Part shown: positions 44,065-55,020 of the stretch, piece after piece
How the letters are laid out: every line of letters starts with the position of its first letter
Numbering within the stretch: position 1 is the first letter of the stretch
Assembly (NCBI RefSeq): GCF_014905175.1
Contig: NC_057792.1
Span: forward strand, 10,147,101-10,211,100
Direction of reading: 5' to 3'
DNA: 64,000 bases
Source of the DNA: Aphidius gifuensis
Taxonomy: Eukaryota > Arthropoda > Insecta > Hymenoptera > Braconidae
The notes under the pieces: model-generated
What the model saw: only the letters and a program-made list of their open reading frames with translations
The model's database searches: none
Told to the model about the DNA's origin: nothing
Program-made: the position numbers and the translations under genes

Positions 44065-44370
44065 CACGGAAAGAAATCTGCAACATATATTACTGTAGTG
44101 GTATCGTAAAAATTATAGCTGACGTCATTTCATCGACTAATTCCCACTTATTATAATGATTATTATTATATTTCATTTTAAATTTTTACTGTAGTCTGTC
44201 GGAATTTTTGTAGTCTTGAGTTAATGGTATATTTTAGACCAGAAATTACTGTAGTGTACAGCAGGTTTTCCCGCCAGATGACACGAATATTTATTGTAAA
44301 TCAGGTGTGTTCCTAACCTCTTCTGAAAAAGTTTATTATTTTTATTTCATTCATGAATCTAAATAAAAAT
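44065..44370 (+). repeat. Dispersed repeat family B, copy 2 (uninterrupted)
   Basis: Starts CACGGAAAGAAATCTGC after a TA and runs to TCATGAATCTAAATAAAAATG. It provides the empty site for the hAT-like MITE at 17138-17491. Confidence 0.8.
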
Positions 44371-44589
44371 GCGGTGAATCACATGAAAATTATGAAATGG
44401 TTTATTTTTTAGAAATTAATAAACACGTTACATGTTTATTTTGATGTTTAAACAATAAGGTTTTATTTAATTTTTTGTGATGTTTTTTTTTTTTTATTTT
44501 GATTAAAATTACAGTAGTGTAGTAGGATATTCTAGTCGATCCTGGCGGATTCCCCACGCAACTTCTCAATTTCCAGTAGACTAAGAAAA

Positions 44590-45075
44590 AAACATGCAAT
44601 TATTTAAATAAATAGAAAAAGAATATAAATGAATGTAAAAGAAATTAATAAATTATTAAATTAATAGATGACCTTTTTTTTGAGAACTCTTGATGTACAA
44701 TTAACTATTTTTATTTTTGCAATGAATATAATTCACAACCGTACAGTTTAAAAACACAAACGTGATGAAAATTTATTCGAGAGAAAACACGTTAGAATTT
44801 TTGCAATCCATAGATGAAAAAATATTCAAGATACATCTATAATACATCTATGGAATATTCATACAACATCCTTTTCTGCATACAGCGCCCTTTTGTGAGA
44901 AAAATAAGAACTACGACTGTTATACCGACATATATTCCGGAAATTCTGAAATTGAAAAAATCAATATGTCGTCCCCCTGCGTCGATTTGACCTAATCAAA
45001 TTAATTCGCGACCCCCGGGATGATCTCGCGGATTCCGGGAAATCAAACGTGAATCACAGCGGTGGTGCGGGTCTT
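44590..45075 (+). repeat. Long direct repeat, copy 2
   Basis: Second copy of 42424-42960, 2.16 kb downstream. Here the small frame starts with ATG at 44764 (MKIYSRENTLEFLQS) but ends after about 25 codons because of a short tandem duplication (ATACATCTATAATACATCT) near 44830. Part of the family D segment (about 70 bp) is missing. Confidence 0.75.
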
Positions 45076-45361
45076 GCGGGAAGGGAGTGGTTTCCAAGTG
45101 CTGTCAATTATAGTATATCAATTATATATCAAACCTCTAATATTTTAAATTGGATTTAGATCATCAAATTCATCGGCAAATTAATTTAAAACTAAATTAT
45201 GGCGTCATTAAAATTCTTTAAGACTAACCGCTGGAGTTTTACGAAAAGTTATATAAAATTATTTTAAATATTCAAGTTATGCAATATTTAAATGAATTAA
45301 AATATTTTTATTTAACAAGTTTGAGGTAAACACAATTAACAAGAATTTTTTTTCATTGCAG

Positions 45362-45602
45362 GTATTATGCAAACTACTGCAGAGGTGAATGTACGATTGG
45401 CTATCGAACTCCAGACACGTTTCTCAATTATTATACGCATGTGATGGATGAGTATAAAAAAATTGACAAACTGGCTGGCATGCAGCCTTGCTGCGCTCCG
45501 GTAAAGTTCTCTTCGATGTCTCTGATTTACTACGGACCGGATTCGAATATAATCAAACGAGATCTCCCAAAAATGGTTGTAGATGAATGTGGGTGTCCGT
45601 AA
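45362..45602 (+). CDS. TGF-beta superfamily ligand, last exon (myoglianin/GDF8-11-like)
   Basis: A strong acceptor (TTTTTTTTCATTGCAG ending 45361) opens an exon whose frame (first full codon 45363) encodes 79 residues to TAA 45600-45602. It is the C-terminal half of a TGF-beta cystine-knot domain: YYANYCRGEC, then GMQPCCAP with the paired cysteines, FSSMSLIYYG, and the terminal DECGCP with C-x-C followed by one residue and stop. Spacing and the RDLPKMVVDECGCP ending suit an activin/myostatin-type ligand and, from memory, insect myoglianin best. The secreted ligand would act through activin-type receptors. The exon starts inside a codon (one base before 45363). Upstream exons, including the prodomain and the first mature cysteines, were not found in the window, so the preceding intron is long and full of repeats or the rest lies elsewhere. 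Confidence 0.9.
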
Positions 45603-47344
45603 TTGTCAGTTCTCGATAGGAAACTCGAATTTACATTCAGTTCCATATAGATGATGAGATATCTGGAATTGAACTTTGAATATTGTAAAAAAAATTCCTT
45701 CACCGAGCAAAAATCCATCAAAATAACATTGTATTAAAACTATTGGAAATAATAAGAATCCGGTGTTCATAACTATATAGAGTTATCAATTTTTGAATAA
45801 TTAGAGTTTATACGAACGAAATGAATAATTACTGTTGAAGAAGGACCAGATCTTACATATTAGAAATGAATAAACGGTACTTAATCTAAACTGTAACTAA
45901 AGTTCACTGAAAATTTCTTCCAGTTCTTTGAAGCAATTAAACATTAGAGAATGAAACACTACAATGCTCAAAGTCTTATAGTCTCTGAACTATTTTCTTT
46001 TTCAAAAACAAGTGAATTATTTTATTACTATGGTTATAATTAAAATTTTTCTACCTTTCACGTAGGAAAAAGATAAGGATTCCAAGTGCTTTTGAACAAA
46101 ATGCTTTCCTGAAACAAAAAGAAAAGAAATGGGACAGGAAAAGTTATTTGCTTAAAAAGATATATATAATTCATATACTAGGTTATTTCTTTTAATAACA
46201 ATTCATTCGAATAAAAATTCTAACTAACCCTCTATTCCGGCTTTTTTAAAGTGAATCAAATAAAAGTAAATTAAGTGACTGATCAATTTCTTGCATAAAA
46301 CTAAATTGCTGATAAACGTATACCATAAATATATTTTAACAGAGTCAGTACAAGAAAAAAACAAAAATGCACAATTTATTAACACTTTAGCATGATGTAT
46401 ATATATTCATATATGTACGTTTATATATATATATATATAATACTTATAATACTTAAAAAAAAATATAAGACAAAGTTCCTACATTTCTGATAAATGAGTC
46501 TGTGGATCTGTTAAAATAGTAACAGAAGTTTATTCGAACTATTGATAAAACAGTGTAAATAGAGCCATAGTTGCCTCCTTTCTTTTCTTTGTAGTTTGGT
46601 AAATCACTATTGTGTCTTTCCTAACGGGACGATAATATCATTATGTTTCAAGCATCATCAGGTGCTCAATCTTTAACGGTTTTTGCTTGAAATTAAGCGA
46701 ACACTTTTTCTAGTTCAAAATATCTATTTGAAAACTTGTCATAAACTACTTACGGGTTTTTTCTCAATAAATTGAAAATTGAAAGATAACTGAAAAATCC
46801 TTTCATGGATAAAAAATAAACTAATAAATTTTATAACTATAATTCACCAATAAACTGGAATAGAATACAACGTTCAAATTGAATAAGTTTTTTGTTTATT
46901 CAAAATTTATTATATACCATTGTCTATCCTACAAAAGTCGATCATGAATAGTGTGTACTTATTTAATCGAATTAATATAGTATATAAGTTTTCTACGTAC
47001 GCTAATTTTCATGAAAGAAGTATTCAGACTTAACGTCATTACTCATGTTATTTAACATTAGATCGTTCTATTATAGAATGTTAATCCAACATTGTTTTCA
47101 TTGTCCGATTCCAACCCTTAAAGTTTAGTGATTGCTAGAACAAAACAAAATTGCTTACTTTTTTGTATCATATATCATATGTTTATGGTCATATATATTT
47201 CTAATTTGACGCTTACTATTCTATCATCTATTAACTCTATAAAGTTTTTCATCCATGAATCGAAGATTATGTTTTGTTTTTATCGGTTACAATGTATGAA
47301 AAATGAAATGTTAATCACTGTACAAAACTAAAGTTTATAAAAAA
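45603..47344 (+). other. Downstream of the TGF-beta exon: probable 3' UTR and AT-rich DNA
   Basis: Possible polyadenylation signal AATAAA at 45869-45874, about 270 bases after the stop. The remainder has no gene; a TATATATATA run lies near 46420-46440. Confidence 0.45.
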
Positions 47345-47460
47345 AAATTTATGTTACAAGGGCAGTGGGAGTAATGTGTGAATTTCCAAAGCGTAAGAGG
47401 GGTAGTGCGTTTTTTGGAAATTCACACATTATTACCATTGTCCCTAGTAACATAAAATAT
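47345..47460. mobile_element. Small palindromic MITE
   Basis: TTATGTTACAAGGGCAGTGG and GTGTGAATTTCCAAA face inverses ending near 47460; loop around 47400. Confidence 0.75.
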
Positions 47461-47775
47461 AGTTCGTTACATGTGCCCAATCAGAGAGCCCAATCAGAGT
47501 TCTTTTTATTTGATTTTTAAGTTTTACGATCTTTTTAATCTATTCGTATCATTTGAAAATTATGTGAAAAGAACCCTGTGAGCAATTATTTTTAATCGTA
47601 TTATTCGAAAATCAGGTGAAAAGTAATTGCTCACAGCGTTCTTTTATTCGTATCATTTGAAAATTATGTGAAAAAAACACTGTGAGCAATGAGTTTTAAT
47701 CGTATCGTTCGAAAATCAGGTTCAAAATTCGTTGAGAGCACACTCTCTGAGTGGGCACTTGTAACGAAATATACT
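47461..47775. repeat. TIR element with internal ~105-bp tandem repeat
   Basis: TTCGTTACATGTGCCCAATCAGAG at 47463 (given in part: GTTACATGTGCCCAATC) faces an inverse CTCTGAGTGGGCACTTGTAAC near 47745. Inside, ATCGTATCATTTGAAAATTATG and GTGAGCAAT recur about 105 bases apart. Confidence 0.65.
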
Positions 47776-48540
47776 ATTTTGTATTTCTTCAGTTCATTAA
47801 TGAAACGTGAGTTTAAGGCTCAGGCGGTAGTGAGCTTAGCAGTAACCTCAAAAGTCGAAGATATAATTCAACTGGTATTTGATTTAAATTCGAGCCTTCG
47901 AATAAAGGAACGCTTACATGAAGTTATATCTCAGAAACCAAAGAAATTAATTGAAAAGGAAAACCTTTCTAATCCGTTTTTCAGATTTAATTCAATATAA
48001 ACTAATGAGTTCATAAATTTTTTACAGGTGTTCAATTACAATGATAATTATTCGTTTGATAGTCACAATTGCAAGTTCCCTCGTATTCTGAATGAAAAAT
48101 AATAATTCAAATAATACACAAAAAAAAACAAAATTGAAATAATGATGGATAATGAAAAATCAACGAAATTTTTTTTTCAATTTTCGTAAGATTAAATTTG
48201 ATCTTATAGAATAGGTTGAATGTAGAAACTCTATTAGAATGAAAAGACACTTTCACAAAAGGTTTTAATTACAATCTTTTTAAAGGTAATTTTTCAAGTA
48301 ATTATACAATATTACATACAATAAAAGATTAAAATAAATTTTTCCTAAATTTTCTTCGATATAAATATTTTAATAAATGAATAAACTAATTTTTTTATTT
48401 TCATTATATTTATTTGTAATAATTTGAACACATTCGTGTTTATTAATATTTCAGTACATGAATTTTATTATATCAAGTCATTAATTTCTAAATAAAAACT
48501 TTGGTATCATAGGGAGAATAAAATCGTAGTCGTATATATA
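47776..48540. other. No supported gene
   Basis: A 103-codon frame (47689-48000) begins in the preceding repeat; its later part is Lys/Leu-rich and not recognised. A GT-like end is lacking, so no exon is claimed. Confidence 0.35.
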
Positions 48541-48544
48541 ATCG

Positions 48545-48800
48545 CGTCGTGGTTAAGTCGGTAAAGCGTCGGAATTAGAATGAGTAGATTTAGGTAGCGT
48601 TGTGTCAGCACCCGTATTCACGGGGCAAAATTGTTCTCATTAGGGCTTTTTTTTCCGCTGATGGCGCTTGACAAAATTTTTTTTATATAGATTTCACATA
48701 GAAAAGCTCCACAAACGCCACCATCGGAAAAAAACGCCTTAATGAGAACATCCTCTGAATACGGGTGCAGGAGTTCAAGTCACTTCTCAGGTCAAATTTT
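48545..48800 (+). repeat. tRNA-like sequence split by a MITE
   Basis: A-box-like GTGGTTAAGTCGGTAAAGCG at about 48549 and, after the inserted element, B-box-like GAGTTCAAGTC at about 48771, followed by TCTGATAC and an A-run. With the insertion removed the boxes are about 50 bases apart, normal for tRNA-derived SINEs. Confidence 0.65.
48609..48767. mobile_element. 159-bp MITE inserted in the tRNA-like sequence
   Basis: Ends CACCCGTATTCA and TGAATACGGGTG, with longer imperfect arms including GTTCTCATTA. Flanked by CAG on both sides (48606-48608, 48768-48770), a possible 3-bp duplication. Confidence 0.8.
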
Positions 48801-48989
48801 CTGATACAAAAAAAAAAAAAAATTCAACCAACAAAGTTCAAATAGTAATAAAAAACAATCAAAAAAATGTCTGTTAACATAATTTTTTTTTTCTCTTATA
48901 TTTATTTTTGTAAAAGAATTTTTTTTCTTGATTTGTTCAATATTTTTCTTAGATTATAACAAATACGTCATAAACCAAGGAGCTTACTT

Positions 48990-49190
48990 CTAAAAATTAG
49001 AACATTTTGTTATGATTCAAGATATTTTTGTTATTATTTAAGAATTTTTTTTCATAATTCAAGACGTATTTGTTATAATTCAAGACAATATTTCCATAAT
49101 TCGAGAAATTTTTCGTTCTCGAATTAAGAAGTTTTTTTATTGAATATAAGAAAATTTTTCCATAATCCAAGAACTTTTTTTGCAAGAACA
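48990..49190. repeat. ATAATTCAAGA-type array downstream of the tRNA-like sequence
   Basis: Six or more degenerate copies of TTATAATTCAAGA.(A/T)TTTTT spaced about 28-30 bases. Confidence 0.65.
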
Positions 49191-49194
49191 AAAG

Positions 49195-50085
49195 TTCTGT
49201 ATTTTAGAAGTTTTTTTTCTCAGTTTACCGACAATCCTCGACAAGGCCGCCGTTGATAATGAGCACGGTAAAAATTGTCTTGCTACTTGGCAATATTCAT
49301 TGAGCAGCACATCGAATATTGATAGACGGTTAAAATTGCTATGTAGCTCGATAAAATGTATTAAACACCACAATAAAATTTTTCGGAGCACAACAAATTT
49401 TGTTGTTGTCTTCAAAAAAAATTATTGCACATTCCCAAGTGAAAAAAATATATTTATTAGAAATATAAAACAAATTTAATTTATATTTAAAATATATGTG
49501 AATTAAATTTAATTAATGTTTTAAAAAATATAAATTAAATTTAATTTACATTTAATTTACATTTAATTCATATGTAATTTATATCTATACAAAAAGTAAA
49601 TGTATTTTATATTTTTTCAAAACATAAAATAAATTTACTTAAAATTTTTTTTTTTTCGACATTGCAAAAAAAAAATTTGGATGTACTTCAAATTTAATTT
49701 ATATTTTTCAAAAATATGAAATAAATTTACTTTTTGTATAGATATAGATTACATATGAATTAAATATAAATTACATGTAAATTAAATTTAATTTATATTT
49801 TTTAAAACATTAATCAAATTTAATTCACATATATTTTAAATATAAATTAAATTTATTTTATATTTCCAATAAATATATTTTTTTCACTTGGGTTCTAATG
49901 AAAATTATAATACATAGATATTGTTGTGCCGCATAACAAAATTTGTTGGAGCTGTATTATAAATAGTATACGATGGCTAACAATTTTTATTCCATGTATC
50001 CATAATAAGTGACAGGATGGGATTCCGCCTTTAGTTTGTCGTCGTGGTACAACAATTTTTGTCGTTTTTTTTTCTTCGTGTAGTA
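49195..50085. mobile_element. ACAACAAATTTTG element, copy split by a hairpin
   Basis: Words such as GGTAAAAATTGT, CAATATTCATTGAGCAGC, GAGCACAACAAATTTTGTTGTTG and the end GTCGTTTTTTTTTCTTCGTGTA match the element at 55021-56075. The insertion at 49434-49892 divides it. Confidence 0.65.
49434..49892. mobile_element. 459-bp palindromic MITE
   Basis: Ends CCCAAGTGAAAAAAATATAT and inverse; arms of about 200 bases of AAATTTAATTTATATTTA-type words around a centre near 49660. Confidence 0.8.
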
Positions 50086-50566
50086 TTGTGTCGTTAATTG
50101 TCACCCGTTTTTTGTTATGCATATTTGGTCAATCATTTATTATTGTTGTATTTTAAGTATTTTTTTTGGATTTCTGGATTATATTTTTGGTATTTATCAA
50201 TGATCGATTCTTGCGTGAACTTATTCGATAAAGTTGGATTCATTTAAATTATTAATTGTGCTCCCTTGACTTAAATTATTCTGTTGATCAATTGATTTTT
50301 TAATATTAGTGATGATGTATCGCACCACGTATCCAAATATACCACGATAATTTCACAAGGGTTGTAAGGCCTTATGTTTGATAGAGTGCTATCAAAGGAT
50401 GTGGAGGATAGGTTGTAAATTGAAATAATAGGAATAACACTTTGAATAAATCCAAACACTGTGGCTTAAATTCTAATAATATATTCACTTTATTATTTCA
50501 CTAAAAATATAATTAATTGTATTGTATATTGTCTATTGAGTTGACTCTAAAAAGTATAAAGAAATC

Positions 50567-50845
50567 CACACTGTAAAAAAAAATTTCTGCAAAATAGAAA
50601 TTTTTGTCTAGGAAAAAAAAACGTTTGAAAGAAATAAAAAGCGGTTTGATTGAAGAAAAAAATATGTCTTCTTAAAAACAAAAAAAATCCTCGACTATAT
50701 ATTTTTTAGATTCAATTCGAGTATTAGAAACCTCAAATACAGTAAAAATAAATTTATTTCAAACGACTAATATCCTTCATTTGAAACAATTGCAGGAATT
50801 GAATTAATTTTTTTTTTTTCTTATTTAATAAATATATTTGTCTTG
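50567..50845 (+). repeat. Dispersed repeat family A, copy 3 (complete reference copy)
   Basis: Starts near CACACTGTAAAAA and contains AAGCGGTTTGATTGAAG, CCTCGACTATATATTTTTTA and GACTAATATCCTTCATTTG. It matches 6511-6804 inverted. Confidence 0.75.
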
Positions 50846-50859
50846 AAAAGAAACAAAAG

Positions 50860-51080
50860 TGTCTAAATTTTAGGCAATGTCGTCTTGCTTTATAACATAC
50901 TTGGTTTTGTTAAAAACAGTATTGTCTAAATTTTAGACAATGTCGTCTTGCTTTATAACAGATTTAGTTTGTAGTATAACAAAATTGTCTAAATTTTAGA
51001 CAACATTACGTCTTGCCTTATAACAGATTTTGTTTCCCTGAAAACCAAATTGTCTAACTTTTAGACAATATTACTGTCTA
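50860..51080 (+). repeat. GTCTAAATTTTAGAC tandem repeat
   Basis: About 3.5 units of about 63 bp; each has the short palindrome GTCTAAATTTTAGAC plus GTCTTGC.TTATAACA. Confidence 0.8.
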
Positions 51081-51578
51081 GCTTTAGTTGTTTATATACA
51101 ATATACATATATATTATATATGCACACAGTCTATACATTTTTTTTTTTTTGAAAACCAATGAATTTCATTTTCATCTAATAAAAAAATTGACTGAGAGAC
51201 TTGTATTTAAATATTTTTTTTTTTTCTATGAAGCATGACGTGATTTCCACACTTTTGAGGCGACTATTAAAATTTGATTACTCTTTTTGAATATACAAAC
51301 GCGTTAGATTGTAATATATGCTCTTCACGGTTTTTTCTTCTCCTCTTTGTCAAATATTACTGAAAATATTACTTTATTTTCATTGAAATGAAAAATATAT
51401 ATTCTTCCTTTTAAAAAATATTCTTTCACTGAGGGTTAATTCGAGAATATATATTTAAAAGACACCCTCAGTTTTTTTGAAACAGTTTGTCAGTGACAGC
51501 TGAATAAAAAAAAAATATAAAAATGGTCCAACTAATAAGTGAAATATCGAGATTACAGAGAAAAGTCAGTATAATTGA

Positions 51579-54343
51579 TTAACTATTTATTTTTTGTGCA
51601 CTGTGCAATACATTGTAGAAATTTTTCAATTGATGCCCTATGTGATGATAACACTTATCACAAAAGTGGTGTATTTCCATTGAGTCACCGTATTCATCTA
51701 GAATTTTTTTTATATGAAATTTTGATTTGTGAGTGAAATGGTTATTCGAAAACGCCTCCAACATGTTCATTTCGAACTCACTTTCTTCGTAGGTTTTATT
51801 GTAACGAAGTTTGCTTGCCATAATAACTAACGTTTGCACTAGTACGTTCATGGAATATTTGTGACTTGTTGTTGAAATTTCCGACTCATTGTGACCACGT
51901 ACCGTCTAAAAATATTAATTTTATGATTTTTTCTTATCAAAACTATAAGTACTTACAATTATTTTCTATATTGTTATTATTATTATTATTATTATTATTG
52001 AAATAAACTTACGAATACTTGAATGGGGGTCGATTGATGGAAGTAGGGTTATTAACATATACATTGTAAACGATTTTCTGACCTGCGCGGCGAAAACTAT
52101 CGGCCAAGGTTAACAACGAGAATTTCTCACCATCCTCCTCTAAATCACCGGGGGGAGCCATGTTGGTTATCTCGGAAGCCAACAGCCGTAGGAGTAACAA
52201 GAACAAAATACGGGAACCTAACTCAGCGGTCCACCTGATCAGACTATGAAATACCTAACCAAACCCGAAGGAACTATCGTGAACCAAGTATAGTGTGTTA
52301 CATACGCCTATATTACGTTGCGACTATACTATAGTAAAATACTGACGTCACAAGTATCATAAGTGTAGGAGCAAATATTCTACATATGAAATGAGTATTT
52401 TTTATAGGGAACCATACAGCGATCATTCGCGACCAGGTCTTACACATACGTTGCCATTGCAATAATAATATATCTCAATATTATTATTATTGTTATTATT
52501 TACAGAGGTCCATTCGTGAACTCACACATACACATTTGTGTGTGATGATGGTCTAACCATCACATACACACTATGTTGCGAGAATATAATAATTATTATT
52601 ATTATAATAAGAGAGCCATACAGCGTGATCATAAGTATTAGTCTGTCATTGGAAATTCGGACAGAGTTTCGACAGGACTTAACTTCTGATATCTAGAGAG
52701 CCTTTACGAGATATCCAAACGATGTCGGAAGAACCAGTAGTGAACCAAGAGAGCCAGTCAAGAGAAGGTAGTGATCAGTTCGAGAGCCAGACAAGTTGTG
52801 TCGTCTAACGACGATGTTCAATGCTTAGCTGCTGTGAGCTCTCACCCCACTCAGTAGCACTCCCCGACCTATTGCTCCCGGACATGCGCAGCACGCTTTC
52901 CTAGCCCGCAGTTCGATAGGTTTTTGTACGCAGCCTTCGGTGAGTTCGTCTCTTCGACGGAGAAGTGGAGCATTCGCCGCGATAAGGTTTTACATATCAA
53001 CCCAGGAAAAAATTGCGTAGATCTACGTATATCAAATTAGATCTACTTAGATTAAATTAGATCTAACTAGATCTAATAAGATCTAATTAGATCTAATTAG
53101 ATCCGAAAGTAGCAAGATCTACTTATATATGCTTATATATGATTAGATCTATTGAGATCTGATTATATATAACTAGATCTCATTATATCTAAGTAGATAT
53201 AATCAGATCTAATCATATCGAAAATGCTGCGGGATCGAATTATATATAAGCATATATAATTAGATCTAAGTCGATATAATCAGATCTAAGTAGATATAAT
53301 CAGATTTAATCGTATCGAAAATGCAGCAAGATCTAATTATATCTCGATATATACTTATATATATCGGAATTCCATAGGAAGCTGCTGTTATTCTTTTGCA
53401 TTTTTTTTCATGTAACGAAAATTTCGAGAAAAAAAAAAAATTTTTTTTTCAATCATAAAAATACATTCCAAGGTCTATAAAACTAATACAAATGAAATTT
53501 ATGTTTAATTGTTCATATTTATAAATATTATTTTATGCATATATAATTTGCCGATCATCAGCCGAGTGTCGGTAGATTCTTGGATTGTCATGATAAATAT
53601 TCAAGTAAAACAAATTTTCGTTGTCATTAATTATTGCTGCTATGGTTGAGTAGGTAAGGCTCTGGACTTTCATCAAGAAGATACCGTGTTCAAGTCCAGG
53701 TGATGGTAAAAATTTGTGGTCTAAATCTTTCGGTCTAATAGATCATTAATTGTATAAATAAAAAAATAAAATTGTTTAAATAATTTGAAATTTTTTTATT
53801 TTTTAAATCAATAAACTTTTGGAATCTCAGTAGATCTACTTAGATCTCTGTATACTAATTATATCTGAGTATATCTAATTAGATCTAAGTAGATCTAATT
53901 TGATCTAAGTATATCTAAGTATATCTAATTAGATCTAATGAGATCTAGTTATATACGAGTAGATCGCGCCACTTTGCGGATCTAATTATATCTAAAGCAG
54001 TTAAATCTCATTTGATATACGTAGATCTACGCGATTTTTTCCTGGGAAGACATCTTATAAACATCAAACAGGCGCCCCATTGATGTCATATATAATAGTT
54101 TTGACCCTACACAGAGCCTCGCACTAGTGATTCTTTATTTGTTAATAACTAACTCCTATTAGTTATCAACACGCAAGCGTTAACAAATAAATAATCGGTA
54201 TCCATTCTGATGATTATTTATTTCGAGAACCCACGAAATAATAAATTTCGTTACAACATATATTATACGTGTGTATTCTTTAATAAAAATTTATAACGAG
54301 TAAAACATTGAGTACATTGCAATATTCAATGTATATTAGTAAT

Positions 54344-54385
<42 letters not shown>

Positions 54386-54930
54386 TAAGAAGAAAGATGT
54401 ATGATGCTTGGAATAACAAATTTATACATTAATATTTGTAAACTTACTTCATCGTCAAAAGAGTACATTTCATTGAAAGCCTGAGTTTGTTTTTTCTTTA
54501 TTTCCTCAGCTCTAATATTATTCGAATCACCCTTCATGTCTAATGGTATGATTCTATGTGAGTTTAATAAAACTTGTGAAAATTGTAGTCCTTGTATTTG
54601 ATCTTTAATAATGACGGGATCATTAAGAGAGTTAGGTGGAAATAAAAGGTTATCATTCGCCAGAAAATCATCAGTCACAACATTCATAGATCTGTCAAAT
54701 AATAAGTATATTAAAAAAAAAAAAAAAACGATTTGAAATTTAGAAAAAAAAAAACTAACTTAATATGTTTGATGACTGTTTAATAAAAAATATAAAATAA
54801 AAAACAGTTTATTATTTTACCGTTGTTTGAGTATTTGTTTCCAACGTCTTTTGGTTCGACTAAGTACAGGAGATGTGCTTTTATAAGTGCTATAAACCTT
54901 GTAGCGTCTTCGAGTCGCTGTAATATCCAT
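51579..54930 (-). CDS. Three-exon gene, transposase-domain related
   Basis: Reverse strand exons 54930-54821, 54691-54448 and 51905-51579. Exon 1 starts ATG (MDITATRRRYKVYSTYK) and ends CG before GTAAAA; exon 2 begins after TTTGACAG and completes that codon, ending DDE before GTAAGT in phase 0; exon 3 follows ATTTTTAG and is open in phase 0 to a stop at 51579. All junction phases agree, giving about 226 residues. The C-terminal part (SKFHIKKILDE, then HHFCDKCYHHIG) resembles the Cys-x2-Cys region after a conserved hydrophobic stretch in insect transposase-domain proteins related to CACTA/Tnp2 elements (recollection). Intron 2 is 2.5 kb and holds the AGATCT element. No catalytic core is present, so it is a short or truncated derivative. 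A separate frame 52161-52014, beginning MAPPGDLEEDGEKF, ends near a GTAAGT and may be an alternative exon but is out of phase with exon 3. Confidence 0.5.
52240..53000. other. No coding call; less AT-rich region
   Basis: Contains AAT microsatellites at 52470-52500 and 52575-52610 and a comparatively GC-rich 52640-52990 without a usable frame. It could be an LTR or an untranslated exon on the forward strand; nothing proves it. Confidence 0.35.
53001..54046. mobile_element. AGATCTA-array element with tRNA-like core
   Basis: 1046 bp bounded by CCCAGGAAAAAATTGCGTAG and its inverse, followed inside by TAGATCTACGTATATCAAA on both ends. Both arms are arrays of AGATCTAATTAGATCTA and AGTAGATATAATCAGATCT words; the middle (53370-53820) is different and holds the tRNA-like sequence. 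No open frame. Confidence 0.8.
53638..53712 (+). repeat. tRNA-like sequence
   Basis: A-box-like ATGGTTGAGTAGGTAAGGC at 53641 and B-box GTGTTCAAGTCCAGG near 53690; GCTCTGG follows the A box as in tRNA-derived repeats. Acceptor stem does not close. Confidence 0.65.
54340..54382. repeat. (TAA)n microsatellite
   Basis: About thirteen AAT/TAA units. Confidence 0.9.
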
Positions 54931-55020
54931 TTTTTCATTTTTTATGTATTTTACATATTCATTTTAATGAATTTTTTTTCATTAAATCGTAATTTTTAAT
55001 TTCATGAACTACGTTCAGTA

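Noticed and set aside
47689..48000. 103-codon open frame
   Set aside because: Begins inside a tandem repeat and has no recognised domain; no transcript evidence can be seen.
52240..53000. LTR of another retrotransposon
   Set aside because: Less AT-rich and suggestive, but no second copy, polypurine tract or internal domain could be linked to it.
53001..54046. CRISPR-like array because of regular AGATCT words
   Set aside because: No conserved repeat/unique spacer structure; eukaryotic sequence; units are degenerate and contiguous.
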